Assembly (NCBI GenBank): GCA_911728455.2
Contig: OU452230.1
Location: forward strand, 325,001 to 389,000
Source: Marthasterias glacialis
Lineage: Eukaryota; Echinodermata; Asteroidea; Forcipulatida; Asteriidae
Direction: 5' to 3'
Length of the DNA: 64,000 nt
The notes under the pieces were generated by a model. That model was not told where the DNA came from and ran no database searches. It was given only the letters and a program-made list of their open reading frames with translations. Below are positions 1 to 13,800 of the stretch, one piece after another. The position numbers were made by a program, and so were the translations under genes. Within the stretch, counting starts at the first letter, position 1. Each line of letters begins with the position of its first letter.

Positions 1-1180
1 ACCAAAGGCAATATTTGTTTACACTAATGCTGAAAGTTCTTTTCCCATAAAAAAAGGGGAGAAAATTGTAAAATGAAATTACAGGGTCCAAGCACAATTT
101 AACTGCCTTCACTATCAATCAAGACTCATGTCATAACCAGGTGCAGGAGGCACTCTCAACTTGTTGACTCCCCTGGGTAAGATACATGTGACCTGTGACA
201 CACACCATAACCTTTGACCCTAAGGTTAATGTGAGGTGCACACTGCCTATATACGAAGCTAAAGCTGACTTAACTCCAAGGTTATTACTTTGGAAGAGGA
301 TACATATGACCCTCTTCAAAGTCTATTAAGGGTTTAAATGCACTTGAACTTAGTGGCATACCAAGATAAAAATGGAGAATTCCATCCTAGGTTTGAGTTA
401 CTATATGATGCACATAAGGTGGAGAGTATATGGCCTGTTGTTTACAGGTTTATCATGCAGCCTACTTTGAGTTTTTAGTTTGTTTGTTGAGCCCAAGCTC
501 CACTGGAGTTTATCTCAAAATTTCATCTTGGAACTGTTCCAGGAATTCATATTAAATTTGTCTGTAAATATGAGAGCCAAGACCTTTATTTGAGGGAAAG
601 AGCAAAGAGGAGTCATCAAAATAAACTCAGCATATTGAATGTCAGAGGTCTAGGTATTTTGCAAATTTATTTTACAGCCCTTGAACGTGTCGGTTCATGA
701 AGGGCAAGAATCAAATTAATATATTTTGGTGTCATTCTGCATCAAGTAAACCCCATTTCAATATGCATTTCCAATTATTGTCAATCTAGACTGTTGATGA
801 CAAGGTAACAACAACTTGAGTCAAATGGAAATAACTTGTGTACTTGATATGCTTCTCTCTTCATACTTTATTTGGATGGATTTACCTTAGCCCTTAAAAA
901 AACAAACTACACATTTTGTGTAAAGTAATAATTTCTTGTAACAGAAAATGTTTTTAATTGACTTTAAAAACTGAAACAAGGATTTAGATTTGACTTAATA
1001 ACACCTACACATGTACAACACTTTCGTGCATATGAGCCCCCACACATCAAAGATGGAACAGTTTAACTATTTCACTGAAACCAGCTACGACAACTCATTT
1101 GACCAATGCCCTCTATTGTTGATAACCGCTCAACATCCCAAACCTTGCGGCCTGTTGACCACTCTTTGGCCATGTCCTGC

Positions 1181-1459
1181 AGCTTCTGAAAGATGTACCT
1201 GCCCAGAAGTTCATTGAGGAATACTTAACCAAGAAAAAAGGTGTATGTGTTTGACGAGGACGCCCCATACATCCCTACAAACTGTGCTGGCCTAAAACCA
1301 CAAGATGATAAATCAGTGACTGTACAACAAGGCGGAGTTGGAGAAGTTAAGAGGACTCACAAAGGAAGAGTGAGATTTGTCCAGGAGAACTGTCCCGAGT
1401 GGAAAAAGCAATACTGTGCAGACGGCAAAGCAAAAAGCGAAATTCGGTATCCCCCTTAG
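1181..1459 (+). pseudogene. Unrecognised coding-like fragment with frameshift
   Basis: The frame LLKDVPAQKFIEEYLTKKK (about 1183-1240) is followed, one base out of register at an A run (1231-1241), by VYVFDEDAPYIPTNCAGLKP and on to DGKAKSEIRYPP and a stop at 1459. The composition looks like real protein. Either one extra base makes it a pseudogene or it is chance. No family is recognised. Confidence 0.3.
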
Positions 1460-1682
1460 TATTAAGTTTTAAATGAGAAACTCTACATTACCTCAACACT
1501 CGACAAAAATACACCCTTGTCTTTGTAATGGGAAACAATATTGCCCTAAGAGGAAAAATATTTTTCCTGCATTTGGGAACAATCCTGAAAAATCAAAGAT
1601 TCCATAAAAAATTTAGGCAACTTTACAAAAATGCCTTAAAATGATACTCCATATTTAATACATAAATTCTGATGCGTTTTAA

Positions 1683-1840
1683 TATATTATTCATAAATTA
1701 CCCAGACAGTTTATCTATTCTGATTGGTCGAGAGAAGATCACATGGCCATGTTTAAATGTGTTGTACATTGTAGAGACAAGGTAAATATGCTTAAACACA
1801 GTTTGCAGGTGCTCATAGCCATACGCGATTGGCGTGCAAG
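1683..1840. repeat. Dispersed repeat shared with 18570-18700
   Basis: Both copies contain ATTCATAAAT, GACAGTTTATC, TTCTGATTGGTC, AGATCAC, GGCCATGTTT and GTAGAGACA in the same order. Family unknown. Confidence 0.6.
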
Positions 1841-3711
1841 CTTATGGGGGCACTAATTTGCGCATTATGCAATCAATACATACCGGTACTCAATGTAAAA
1901 TCTATTAGTAAGCACAGGAAAGTACAACCATTAAATGTCGTGTGCAATTTGTCGTGTGCAAATTGGTACATGAGGATTGGAATTTAAAAGTTTTACAAAA
2001 CAGAAAAGTTCAACAACAGATTTTCCTACATTATTATGCTTTTTAAGGAAAAGAGTTTTTATGAATGGGAACAAAAAGAGTAATGACTCAGTCTTAATCT
2101 GCCATTTATTAAGACCTCGTCACCACTCTTTTATTCCCTTAATCAGTAACTTCTGGTTGGATGAAAGTAAATTTTTCATTTATTGTAGCAAGCTGAATCC
2201 GTTATTTATCATGTTAAAAACAGCCCAATATTTAATACTGCTATTACCACCAACTTTTCAAGGTACCTGTCAACTGTAGAAGTCTCAAGTATGTATTTAA
2301 CACACAGTAAGCATCATAGGCTTAATATGGTAGAAACACTCTTTTGTAAAATGATGTAAACTTGACTTTATCAGAATTAACCATAAAGCAAGAAATAAAA
2401 CCACCTCAGCTAGATTTCAGTGGACCCCGTTATTTATGCACATTGATCTATACACACCTCATTGTTGAAATAAAACACTGATCGTTGATCCATTTCACTT
2501 CTTTTTCCCTTAAATGAATACGCATCAGGCAGAACAACTTCTCAGCGTGTTAGGTACTATAATTATCTTTCAATTAGTCAAGTTCCTGATGGACTCTTGA
2601 AGTTATATCTGGTTATGAAATAATGAATGATCCTAGTGAAGAGTGAGTAACGTCTACAATGACACCCTTCTCAGCAGGAACCATCTGGATGGATACAATA
2701 TCATTTATCCAGCATAAATAAACTCAAGCTTCAACAATAAAACCCTATGACCTTTCTAAAAGTGCATTTGTCTTGTTTCTCGCCAACTCAATCACATTAA
2801 GTCTTGTGAAAAAAAGTAGTCCAGTCTCTTTTTGTAAAAATAAATAATGATCATTACACTATCATTGTCAATGCCTTGTGTAGACAGAGAATCTTGTAAT
2901 AATGGTCTTCAAGAGACTGGATATACACTGTCCAAACTTGTAGTAATCATTGACAACTAAAGTTGAATGTTTCCTTAGTAGGGCCTCACATTGAGGGGTC
3001 TTAAAACATCTGAGCAATACACTACATGGTCTACAACTGGGACAAAACAAAACAAACATTTCACCGGTGGTCAAAACTCCCCTCCATCAAAGTACTATTT
3101 AAACCGGAGCATACTTTCTAAAAATTATGCTAAAAAAAAGGTCTTGAAAAGAAAAAAATCTAAAGTGGCTAAGAAGAAATAAGAAGCGTCTCTCAAAAGA
3201 CGTATGGATTTCCTTGTCTGGGCCTAAGCAGATTAGCAAAAATAACACACGTGTAGCTTCGTAAGCTGTAATGAACCCCAGGCGATGTACGTAATAAAAA
3301 GGAAACTAAAACATGGCAAGGCTATTCACCTTCGATCTGACGGTAAATGAATCCCGACTGTGCGAGGTGAATGCGCTAATGTACACACGCTACATTCATG
3401 CACTAGTCCTCTTAGCGTAGAGTGTTATGAAATCTGATCGCTACGTCGTCCTCCGGAGAGCCTAGCACTGTAGCGCTCTGTCTTTTGTTGTTACGAAGAG
3501 ATCAATGGACCCACCTGTGCCCGGCCGGTGTCGGGCTAGAGCCCCGTGGGTCAAGTTCAAATAAACCAGGGAACGCCAGTGCAATAAGAACACTGTCTAG
3601 TTATTTGAATCTGCAAACGATATTGAAATTGATTTTGATGTTACACAGCATACCATCAATGATTTTTCCTCCAAACACACATTACTCCAAAGAGTAAGTT
3701 TTGGGAAGAGC

Positions 3712-3780
3712 TCAGTCTTTTTTCCCCCTAAAGTAGTTGGCCAACTCCCACCACCGGTTCTTGTTTCCCTGCTGGATATC
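3712..3780 (-). CDS. Possible terminal exon of an unknown minus-strand gene
   Basis: An acceptor (TTTTTACCTCCAG, ending at 3781) is followed by 22 protein-like codons, DIQQGNKNRWWELANYFRG then KKD, and TGA. It could belong to the RCC1-like gene or to another gene. No family recognised. Confidence 0.3.
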   Translation of the reverse strand, partial: DIQQGNKNRWWELANYFRGKKD

Positions 3781-4150
3781 CTGGAGGTAAAAATCAGTTT
3801 GCATCACTAAATAAACGGGAGGGTAGCGAGGCCAGACTTAATCCATTTATTGAATTTACAGAGGGGATTAAGAGGCCGTTTGTCCCCAAGGGCTTGGTGG
3901 TGGGGTAATGTTATACAGGGAACTAGAGCTTGAATGGGTGTTATTCTGAAGAAAAGAAAGCAGTAGGATCCCTGGACTTAGAAAACGACACAGGGTCTGG
4001 TGACACTGTTTGTGTATCATAGGATAATCACTGATAGGTTCAACGACAAGACGTGATTGCTTAGCTACCCAGAGGTCGCCTCGGTAACAATAGAGCCCTG
4101 TTTTCATTATTTTTACTTTTTAATCCGGACCTATTGTGTGAGGCACTTAC

Positions 4151-4275
4151 AGGGGGCGAGATATGTTCCCAAAGGAACTCCAGCAATTTGCTGCTCGCTA
4201 TATTGATCAAATGCCTGTGACAAAAAACTTCTGATCCAGGGAAACTTGCTATGCCACTCATCGAAGAATGGAGGG
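4151..4275 (-). CDS. Possible internal exon of an unknown minus-strand gene
   Basis: A consensus donor (GTAAGTGC at 4150) closes an open stretch reading HSKFPWIRSFLSQAFDQYSE then QQIAGVPLGTYLAP, preceded by a C/T-rich tract. It ends in phase 1, which does not fit the candidate exon at 3780. Start uncertain; may be chance. Confidence 0.25.
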
Positions 4276-4619
4276 GGGGTGGGTGCCAATTCTATACCAT
4301 TATTCAGCAGGATAAAATGCTGCAGTAGCATATGGTGTACCATTGATTCCAATACAAATGTTCCTCTAACACACTTTCCTTTGGGCTGGGTGTCAGTTGA
4401 CGTGTATATTTCATTGTACATTGTTGCTCTATGGAACGTACTACCACCTGCCACAGTAATGAGGGGGAACAAAAGAGGTTTTTGCCCCCCTTTTCATGAA
4501 CTTGTGGTAAAGCAATGGATACAATATTGGGTCACTGTGTACCCGCCTTTATTAGTACAACTCTGAACTTTGTAGTACATCTATCTATTCATGACAACAA
4601 TCAGCTCTGAAGTGTGTAA

Positions 4620-7375
4620 AGAATAAGAAATGATGATTTTGATATCCTGATAATTTGTGTATTTCAAAGGTGGAAATCATGGGTTAGAGATTTACCCAGT
4701 CATTGATAATTAAACCCTATGAATAATGCTTGTATATGCCACCAGATGGTAGCAGAGTGTCAGGCTGTGAAATGAGCTCTGCTGTGAATGGCTTGTAGTG
4801 GCAGAGTAGGACATGTGCCTAGATATGAGTAACTGTGTAAATGGAACATGTAGGCCTACACTCTCTACCAAGAAATGAGAACACACCTAAAAAAAAGTAT
4901 TTTGTAGATGAGGGTGTATGAAAATGAGTCTGTGCTTTAATAGGACTTGAAGTTGAACTTCAGAATACTTCCCAGCCTCAATTTAATCCTGACACCCCAA
5001 GGGACTATGGTGGACGCCCCACTGCTTCTGCTGTGGTTTGCCACGGTGCCCTATGTAAAGTCCCACTACAAATTTATATATTCCTGATTAGAAATGTCAT
5101 TTATGAGTGAAACAATTACTCTATCTGTCCCTCCAAGAATAAATTCAAGGCATTTACAGGGTTTGCTTTTAACGTTTTCAGTGACTAGCCAGCGGGACCA
5201 TTTAGCTTGTCATTTCTCCAGTCACTAGTCCCTAGATCATATTAAACAAGATGCTTTTCAAAACTGAACTAGCCAGCTGGACCACTTGGAGAGAATTTTC
5301 ACTGGTCCTCAGGTGTTTTAACTTTGCATTTGGCCAGCGGACCACTGTTAAGTGAGAACGCTGATGTACAGTGTAGTTGTACTATGCCTAAATGCATGGG
5401 AGTATGTACCCTGTCTGCGAGTACGCCCAAATGGGTAGTGAACACCTAGTAGGGAGTGTGTTTCACCTAAGGGTGCGACTGTACGCCTACATACTGTATG
5501 TCGTATATACAGTGTATTAGTGGATCAAGGAGGGAAAAATATATCGGTTGAATACGTCCCTCAGATTTGATTTTATAAAATAGAAATTTTAACAGTGGTA
5601 ATATCATCTTAAGGTGACTTGAATAAAAGATACTATTTGCAAAAACCTTGAAAAGTTCAGTTAAAACAGTTGAAAAGTGGTAGTCATTCAAACAAATCGT
5701 TAATGGGTATATTAAATCAATCCAGCATGATCCATAAACACACAAAACAATCGTTGTTTTTTCATATTGCTTCCTTAACAACAGTTAATTGAAATTGACT
5801 GAGATTTTGTACAGGTTTCCGCCTGTGTTTGATCCCTATAAAGTTGACATGTAAAGTCAATATATTATAAATGATTAAATACCATAAGAAAGTACAGATG
5901 TACCCCAGCACGGTTCAACTCTTCAATGTACACAAGAATGCATGGAGTTGATTTCAACAGAAATCAATATGACTTCAATAGATGTAATATCAGCTATTCA
6001 CCATCATGTATGTACATGTATGTGTATATCGTATACATCTTGAAAATTAATTGTAATGAAATGTTTGTACCACATGAGAATCAAATGACCAGCTGATCTT
6101 AATTCAGTGGCTAGGGAAGTCTGTCTCTCAAAATAAAATATACAAAAAGGTTCAAAACAACTGGGAATGGAAATATATCCAGACAAATTAAGTGGAAAAA
6201 CACGGGGTGCACTATTATTAAACTTACAAAAATAGATCAGTAAGTTTGCTAAATGAATTACATTAATGACTTTGTATTTAGTTTGAAGTTTTGAAAGGAT
6301 GTGTCAAGTTGAAAAGGTGACTTTGAAAATTGACTGTATAAAGACAAGTATTCCTTCTTCTGGTTTAATTACCTTATTTTGTTCACACCTTGTATATTTT
6401 TAAAGTCCTTTTGTTAATGAATGCTTAAAAGTACTCCATTTTTCACAAAGGGATGACAATCCTTCAAATAGACAATTTTAACACATAGTGAAATACAAAA
6501 TGGCTTTGACATTACATCGCCAATTCACAGTGAAGGATGCACCCTGAATGAACTGTGCTTAACTCTTAAAGCACATGTTTGGCAAAAGAAATCTTCATTT
6601 TGACAAAAATGAATTGACTTGAATGGTCAACTCAACTCAAAAATCCAGCTACAAACCTGTCAAAATATATATGAACTTGTCGCAGACCATGAAAATCTAG
6701 ATTCTAACAGTACCAGACCAAGATTGGGACAAGAATACTTTAAGGAGACTAAGACACAGAAGCTTTGAAAAAGCTTGAGAAAGTGAAAGAAGAAGACTAA
6801 GACTTGTTAGCCTAATCTCAAGATGTATACCAGCAGTCGGGTGTTTGAGATAGCGGAGACAACATACATAATAAAATGTATACAGATACAATTTATAATG
6901 CATCTTTCCAAAAGAGACAACTCTGTCTTTTTGTCAGGGTACCTTTAGCTACAATGGTCTACAATTGTACATTTATTTATACAGACTTTTTCTGATGCAC
7001 CAGTCATATTAAAAAAATATAAAAATAAATAAACATGACGACAAAGACAGATTTTCAGTGCTTTCTTCTCTATTCCTTAAATTTACCTTTTGTCAAGTGC
7101 TTTGATTTAGTTTTAGTATTTTGTAAGAGTCATCTATTGTCAGGATTGAAAGATTTGTCTCTCATGGAGACACTTTATGTGATTCAAGAACAGAAAGACC
7201 ATGGACATTATGGAGATATACATTTAGAAATATATATCAAAAATACTGCCTTTTTAATGTTACCGGTACAACTTCTTTTTCTCTGTAGAAATTATTTTCT
7301 TGTGATATAAAATTAATAATATTTACACTTTTTTTTTTAGGAATGTGTAGGCTCAGATTTAGCAATACGGTTCAT
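4620..7375. other. No gene seen
   Basis: Non-coding as far as I can tell. It contains three degenerate copies of an AGCCAGCGGACCA motif (5185-5345). Confidence 0.4.
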
Positions 7376-7717
7376 TTAAAGCCCCAGCTCAACGCTGGTG
7401 AGAAGAAAAACATAAATGTTCACAGATTTACATATACCTTACACGGTGTAAAGATAATGATGGTAGAAAACTTTCCATGAAATATTTCTGCCTGAGTGTT
7501 ATCGTTTAAATAATAAATGAAAGAACATCAAAAATAAGTTTTCGTCTCAGTGAGACGAAAACTCTGTATATAGGAATGCGTACATAAATGCTGAATGCAT
7601 TTTTTACCGTTTTCTTGCAAATGAAACAAAGAAATGAGCTGACATTTTCACATCTTGATTTGTGCAAAGAATGGAAGCATTTACAGTCAGTTTACCCATG
7701 TTGCGCTGGGGCTTTAA
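7376..7717. mobile_element. TTAA-ended foldback element with central palindrome
   Basis: The ends TTTAAAGCCCCAGCTCAA and, reversed, TTTAAAGCCCCAGCGCAA are inverted repeats carrying TTAA. A perfect palindrome with 13-bp arms (AGTTTTCGTCTCA, 7537-7563) lies in the middle. No ORF. Confidence 0.7.
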
Positions 7718-9550
7718 AGACCTACTTTACCACAACCCTACATTACATAATTATTATCCATACATAATCTTTTCTGAAGAAACCTAGAGAAAAATTGTTG
7801 AAGAATTCTAAGTGAATGTAAGCACTTTCACACTAATAATTATGAATCAAAATATTTCTATATAATGAAGTAATGGTACCACCATTAAGAAGGTTCTGGC
7901 CTTGAAGTTACATTTTCTAAAGAGATATTTAACACATGAATGTCCTGTTTCCATGGTTAAAGACCAGTCAATGTTGCAATAATGTGAGTCTAGATGGTTA
8001 CCATGGAAACCTCAGCATGTGGAGGAAAAAAAACATTTTTTACATTGCCACAAAAGCAAGCACACGTAACTAATAACACTATGCACCAGTAGTTATAGGT
8101 ACATGTCTGACAGTTCTTGTGTAGTTTAAGTTATGTTGTACTGTGCTGGCAATGATGGCAAAGAATTTAGGATAAATATATGGACTTCAGGTTGACAATT
8201 TAGCTCTCCTTTGAAGTTATTAATGCTCTCTGGTTGTAACATTATGCATTATTATTATAGTATGGGACCCCAAAAAGTTATTTCAAACAGATTTTAAAAT
8301 AGGTTTTGAACAAGATACTAGCATCTATAACTTGGTTATTTAATTTTCCCATAGAAGGTTTAAAATGAATAAATCAAGGATGATCCGATCTCTAAGCAGA
8401 AAAAAAGTATAAATAATTCATAATTCATAACAATGGAATAGGCAAAAGCTATCAATTTCTACACACAAATTAGGTCACTAGAACAAACTCTGATGACAGA
8501 AAGAATTGTTTGTATTGATTTATTTATTTAGGACTTTTTTTTTAAGGGGAGATTTTAAGTTTGTCGCCGGTGGCATGAATTGATTTATAGGTCTAAGTAT
8601 TGATTACATAGGTAACGTGTTAACTTTTTAAATCTAACACCACAGCCTGAGTGTTGTACTTTTCAACCAGCAATTCCTAATCTAGGTTAGGAACATGATG
8701 CTTGTTTGCATTAGGATGAGGCGATTTGTTTCATTTAACTCATTACCTAGCTGATTATATCTGCCAACACAGGCACTACACCAGTTGCTTTAACCAAACT
8801 TGTACAAATTATTTTGCACTCACATCGACCACTGGGTAGCTTTTGAAAACAAAGTTTTGTTGCAAAGTTCCCAAAGAGTTGAAAGAAATATAAAATCTAC
8901 TTAGATTTATGGTCAGATGAAGGAAATCACCTAGTGTTACTTTAAGAGAGTGTCCCATCTTCACTTAATAGTTTAGCACAGAAACAATCTGCTTAGACTG
9001 ATGTTTGTGGGAAAAGTACAAATTGATAAAAAATACTTCTCAAGACTCAAAAGTTTGATGAATTCTCCTCATAAATAATCCTCCACACCCTAAAAAGAAA
9101 CATTGCCTTGAAATGATATCCTGAAATGGAACACTACTGTAAATCAGTGTGTCATGAATAATCAACATGCTTCCATTCATCACATTCTCATACATAGATT
9201 CCAACCTCTTAATATTATATTTGGTTTTGAAGGAATTTTGTAATTTATCACTATTGGTGCCAACCCTTTAAGTTGCAGTAAATTGGATTGTCAGCGCACA
9301 CCTGGAAAATGACTTTCAAATGCTAAACCGTAATGAAATAAAACTTAATTGATTTACACTGAATTTATTTAATTTCAATAACTATCAGAAAATAAATGCT
9401 TGATTTTAATCTATGAATACATAATTCAATAAAAATTTCACAGGTTGATTTTAATGGATTTTATGCTTCTCGGAAACTAGATATAGTTTGAATTTTAAAA
9501 CAAGTTGTATTCCAGGGTGTGACTGTACAAAAGATTAACAATCTTGACAA

Positions 9551-9694
9551 TGGGAGACTTTGGAACGGTAAGTGGCAGCAGACTTACCACATCAATTTCC
9601 ATGGTTTATGTAGTTGTGAACATGCGCACATTTCCGAGAATAATGGATTTACATGGTAAGTCTGCTGCCACCTAGTGTCCTTAAAAGTCTCCCA
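9551..9694. mobile_element. Foldback MITE, TGGGAGACTT family, copy 1
   Basis: The ends are TGGGAGACTT and AAGTCTCCCA. The inner arms GGTAAGTGGCAGCAGACTTA and TAAGTCTGCTGCCACC are also complementary. It spans 144 bp, is non-coding, and has the same terminal repeat as 54149-54272. Confidence 0.75.
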
Positions 9695-12007
9695 TTAGAA
9701 GTGGTCCCCTCCTAGTCTACAGATGAGACCCCTATCAACTCCTTTAGTGTTACATTAAGAGGAATTATCCTCTCTTTGTATGCCACAAATACAAAACCAG
9801 AAGTCTGGGTACCAGATGGCTATGTCCAATTTCCTTTGTAATATATTCACTACTTTTAAGTCAGTATGAATGGAAAAAACAGAGAAAATGGAGCCAATTT
9901 ACAGGCCCACTATGTAGGATTCTTGACTACTAGCTGGTTAGTTCATTATAACCATCTCTATAAGATACATGGTGTGTTTGATGAAAACTTAACGATTTGA
10001 ATGAATGTATGTTTACTATGCCTTTAAGAATGGTTATTTTGAACTGCTTCATTTACTCTAATGATTTTAAACTCTGTCCAAAAGGTTTACACCATCAAAT
10101 CAACTATTGATTTAACCAAAGATGATAAAAAACAAGAACTGTTATGAATGAAAAGCAACCTTCTAATAAAAATATATAAACACGACCCAACCTTGAGAGC
10201 TATATGATTAAATTGGAGGATGTCATTAACGAGCAGAAAAAGCGGCAAATATTTGTCGTTCCTTGTCCTTGAGGTAAATTAAAGGCTACTCATTTGGAGC
10301 TATGTTAATATCTTCAATCATTTCATGTAGTATCAGGTCATTCTGTGGTGTTTCAAAATCAACATGAAAGAACACATAGGGTTTAGGAAATAGATCATTT
10401 CAACCTTTTACAAATATTGTACAAAATTCTTTTTTGAAAGAAAGACCCATTGATTTGAGGCACGTTAAATGAATGCATGTGTAATTCAAGTAGTTTCAGC
10501 ATGGTTTGAACTACACGGTAGCATGTGCCTTCAAAGTGAAGTCAACCTTAAAATCAAGGTCGGGGTTAATGTAGTATGAGAAATATGTATGCAACATTTC
10601 TATACAAAAACATTCATCATGAAAAAAACTTAATGTGCAACACTGAAATATGTGTCATGTTGATTTGGTTATTTTTTCCATTACTTTAAAAACCAATGGA
10701 GGTTTCTTTTATTTACAACCTGTTGAAGTTGCAGCCACAAATCTTTGCAATTGACAACGTTTAAAACTTGTTCCCTAATACATTTTTCCCAAAGTCTCAG
10801 CTGTATAAAACTGGGCTAGGTTGACAGTCTCCTTTAATGGACATGTTGGCTTCTTACACACTCAAGATGATAGCATTGTTATCTTAAACCTTGGTGTAAT
10901 CATGAAATATTCTACGTCTGAATACCAGGAAACAAAGGGGGTCTCTGTTGTTAATTGCTCTCTTGTAGATCATGGCTTGCCGTAACTGTGGTATCTTTAA
11001 ACAAAACAATTCCTTCAATCCCCTTGTTAGTACACTAAAAAGTCTGTGAATGATGATTACTAAACAAACAGGGAATAATTACATGTATTAGAAAAGTTCC
11101 CTTCTAGCTGTTTTGAGGATACCGAGAAAACTAATATTCAACCAGTCATAGTAATCACAACCAATGAGATTGAATGAGGCCCTCTGCATAGACCTTGATT
11201 TATATTATCCAAGACAATCAAAAATGGATGATACACTACTGCTAAAGGAAACATCAATCAACAATTAAAAACAGTTTTACCTTTTCCCCAAATTGCCCTT
11301 CATTACGGGACAATTTATGTTATCTTTTATATACAAAGTTCAAGGACTTCTTCAATGTTTACTATTGTACACAGTTGTTCATTTATGAATTGACATTTTT
11401 GTACAATCAACTTTAAATGAAATACACTGTGTAAAAGAGCTGTACCATTTAGTCTGTCAGTGTGTGCTACATTAACATATTTTCTGTTTGCCATAAGCGA
11501 GCAAGTGATAATTTAAAAACTTTGTTAATAATTGAGTAAGCTTGTAATGCTCCTTAATTATACAACGATGTCAACTAAACAAGCAGTACTTCATACAATA
11601 CTATAAATTCACAAAATGGGTTTAACTGACCCATGGAATACTGACCTACATGTATTTCAACAGTTGATAAAACTATACCTGTATTATTTGTTTGATTTCC
11701 TGTAGGTTGAATTGTATTTTTATTTTCAATACAAGAATCTGACTATCACAATCAGCAAGTACTCCAAGTTCAGATCATTGACAGTTTTTGATTACATGGT
11801 TTTAAAATAGACCATTGGAATGAGCCATTGGGAGCAATGCAACACACACCCCCACCTTCCCCCCCCCCCCCCACACACACACACGCACAGTACCACCCTC
11901 GACCACCAACGTCACAACAACAACTCTTGAATCCCTTGAATGGTTAAATGAGAGCTAGGGCTTTAGGGAGAGTTGAAAGTAAGTCTTGCATGCGCCCCCC
12001 CCCCCCC

Positions 12008-12060
12008 TTCACAGTTAAGCCTCTAGAAAAAAGCTTCACAGTTAAGCCTCTAGAAAAAAG
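12008..12060. repeat. 27-bp direct tandem duplication
   Basis: The unit TTCACAGTTAAGCCTCTAGA plus AAAAAGC occurs twice in a row (12008 and 12035), right after a C run. No gene is recognised around it. Confidence 0.8.
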
Positions 12061-13737
12061 TGGTTCTACATTGCCAGCATTTGTCTGTACATGTTTTTAT
12101 GTTCCAGATAAAGTATTGACTTCTTTTAATTAGAATGGTCTGTTGAACTAACCAAGGAACAATGGCCGATAATTAAACAATAGACCCATTATAAAAACAA
12201 CTCATAAAGCTCGGCCTCTATCAAAATAAGCCATTGGTAGTCTAACAAATAAAACCATCCATTGAAAGCAGCAACTCCATGAAACTAAGAATTACATGTG
12301 GTTTCCTAAATAGAACTTTCTAAAAGATTTCTTTATTCAAATGAAAAAAACACCAGTACCAATTGTGGTCCAATTTTTCACACGTTCATCAATGCAAATT
12401 TTTGTGTAACTGAAGGCATGGGATGAATACAGATTTCTCTTTGAATAATAGAGGTGGGTGTACCCTAAAGGTACCTGTAGGAAGTCAGCAACAAACTGTA
12501 ATTGTTTTGTTCTTTCCCAGGACTAGAAGTAGAAAGTGAAGGATTATAGGATTAGTGTGTTCAGTCAGGTAAAGCGTCCCACCTGATCATGTACCATAAA
12601 CTAAAACTCATGACTAATATAACAACTCTATGCAATATATATATTCACAAGGGAAGTTTCTAGGAGATGCGAATAATAAGGAATTAAGCCGGGCAAAAAC
12701 CTTTTGGAATCAAAATATTCACAGGGACATGAAGTTTGGTTGATTAATACCATAAAATATAAGATGTTTTTGTCTGGAGGTTCAGTTTGTTTAAGTTGGT
12801 GCTGGGGAGAATCACCATCAGAAATATTTCTCCATTTTCAATCTTTGAATTTGTTTTCAAGTCAAGAGCAACTACATGTAGCCTAATAATTTCTATAAAA
12901 AATAATCAACTATTAACAAAGGTTAAAGGATCGGCTTTGGTCTTATCACTCATTCAAACATTGTTGACAGTGTTTAAACATGTAGTCCTTTATGTTGGAG
13001 AGGGACCTTTCTAATAGACACACTTTAGATTATTATGAAATCATGGAAAAGTTTCCATGTTAAAACACACAGAATGTTCCCATACCACACAGTTAACAGT
13101 ATGGTGTTTCACAACGGAATTACTGCACATTGTGGTCATTAACTAATCATTGCCTGAGACAGGAAAAAACATTAAGATTATTATTTGAAGGGATTAAGAA
13201 GGATTATCCTAACATTCTACTATTCTGCTGGTAGGGGAAATCATTACAACAATTAGGAATCAATTATGATATAATCGTATCATTAATCATATGCAATTTT
13301 AAACTACCTGGAAATAACAATTATTAGTAAGTTCAAATTCTGGCTGTATGAGGGATGCTGTGTGAATAACAATACTGTGATGATCTATGGAGATTGAACT
13401 TGTTATTGTCTCCATGTCTAATGTACATATTTATCAATGATTTTTGAGATTGCAACTGGGGTCTTTTCTGGGGTTTCATTGTACAAAAGAACAAACTCCA
13501 GAAAACTGAGTAGTGGTCCTGAGATACCCTTTCCCCTCCCCAACTACCAGTGTTGTACATAGTCAAGGATAACCATAACTGGAAAACTACAGGTTTGTTC
13601 ACTATAGGGCTTTGTCTTTCAGTTTCAGCCCTGATGGTAAGTTTATGTATATTCAAGTAAGTATGAAGGCAAAGCGAGATCCATGAAAAGTGAAAAATCA
13701 CTTTCAAAAACACAATAAGCTGTTATATTTCTCAGTC

Positions 13738-13800
13738 TTGTCATTGATGCCCCCCCCCCATCCCAAATGAGATTGAAAATGCACAAATGAATGGTTTAAT
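13738..13800. repeat. Poly-C element, second copy
   Basis: A C run followed by AAATGAGATTGAAAATGCAC and AAATGAATGGTT, shared with 28985-29045. No coding content. Confidence 0.5.

Noticed and set aside
4246-4566. Plus-strand open frame with LWNVLPPAT, resembling LINE C-terminal text
   Set aside because: The match is one short motif, no other reverse-transcriptase feature is present, and a minus-strand exon candidate overlaps it.
13333-13713. 126-codon minus-strand open frame
   Set aside because: No RCC1-like or other recognisable motif, no suitable splice borders, composition like surrounding intron.
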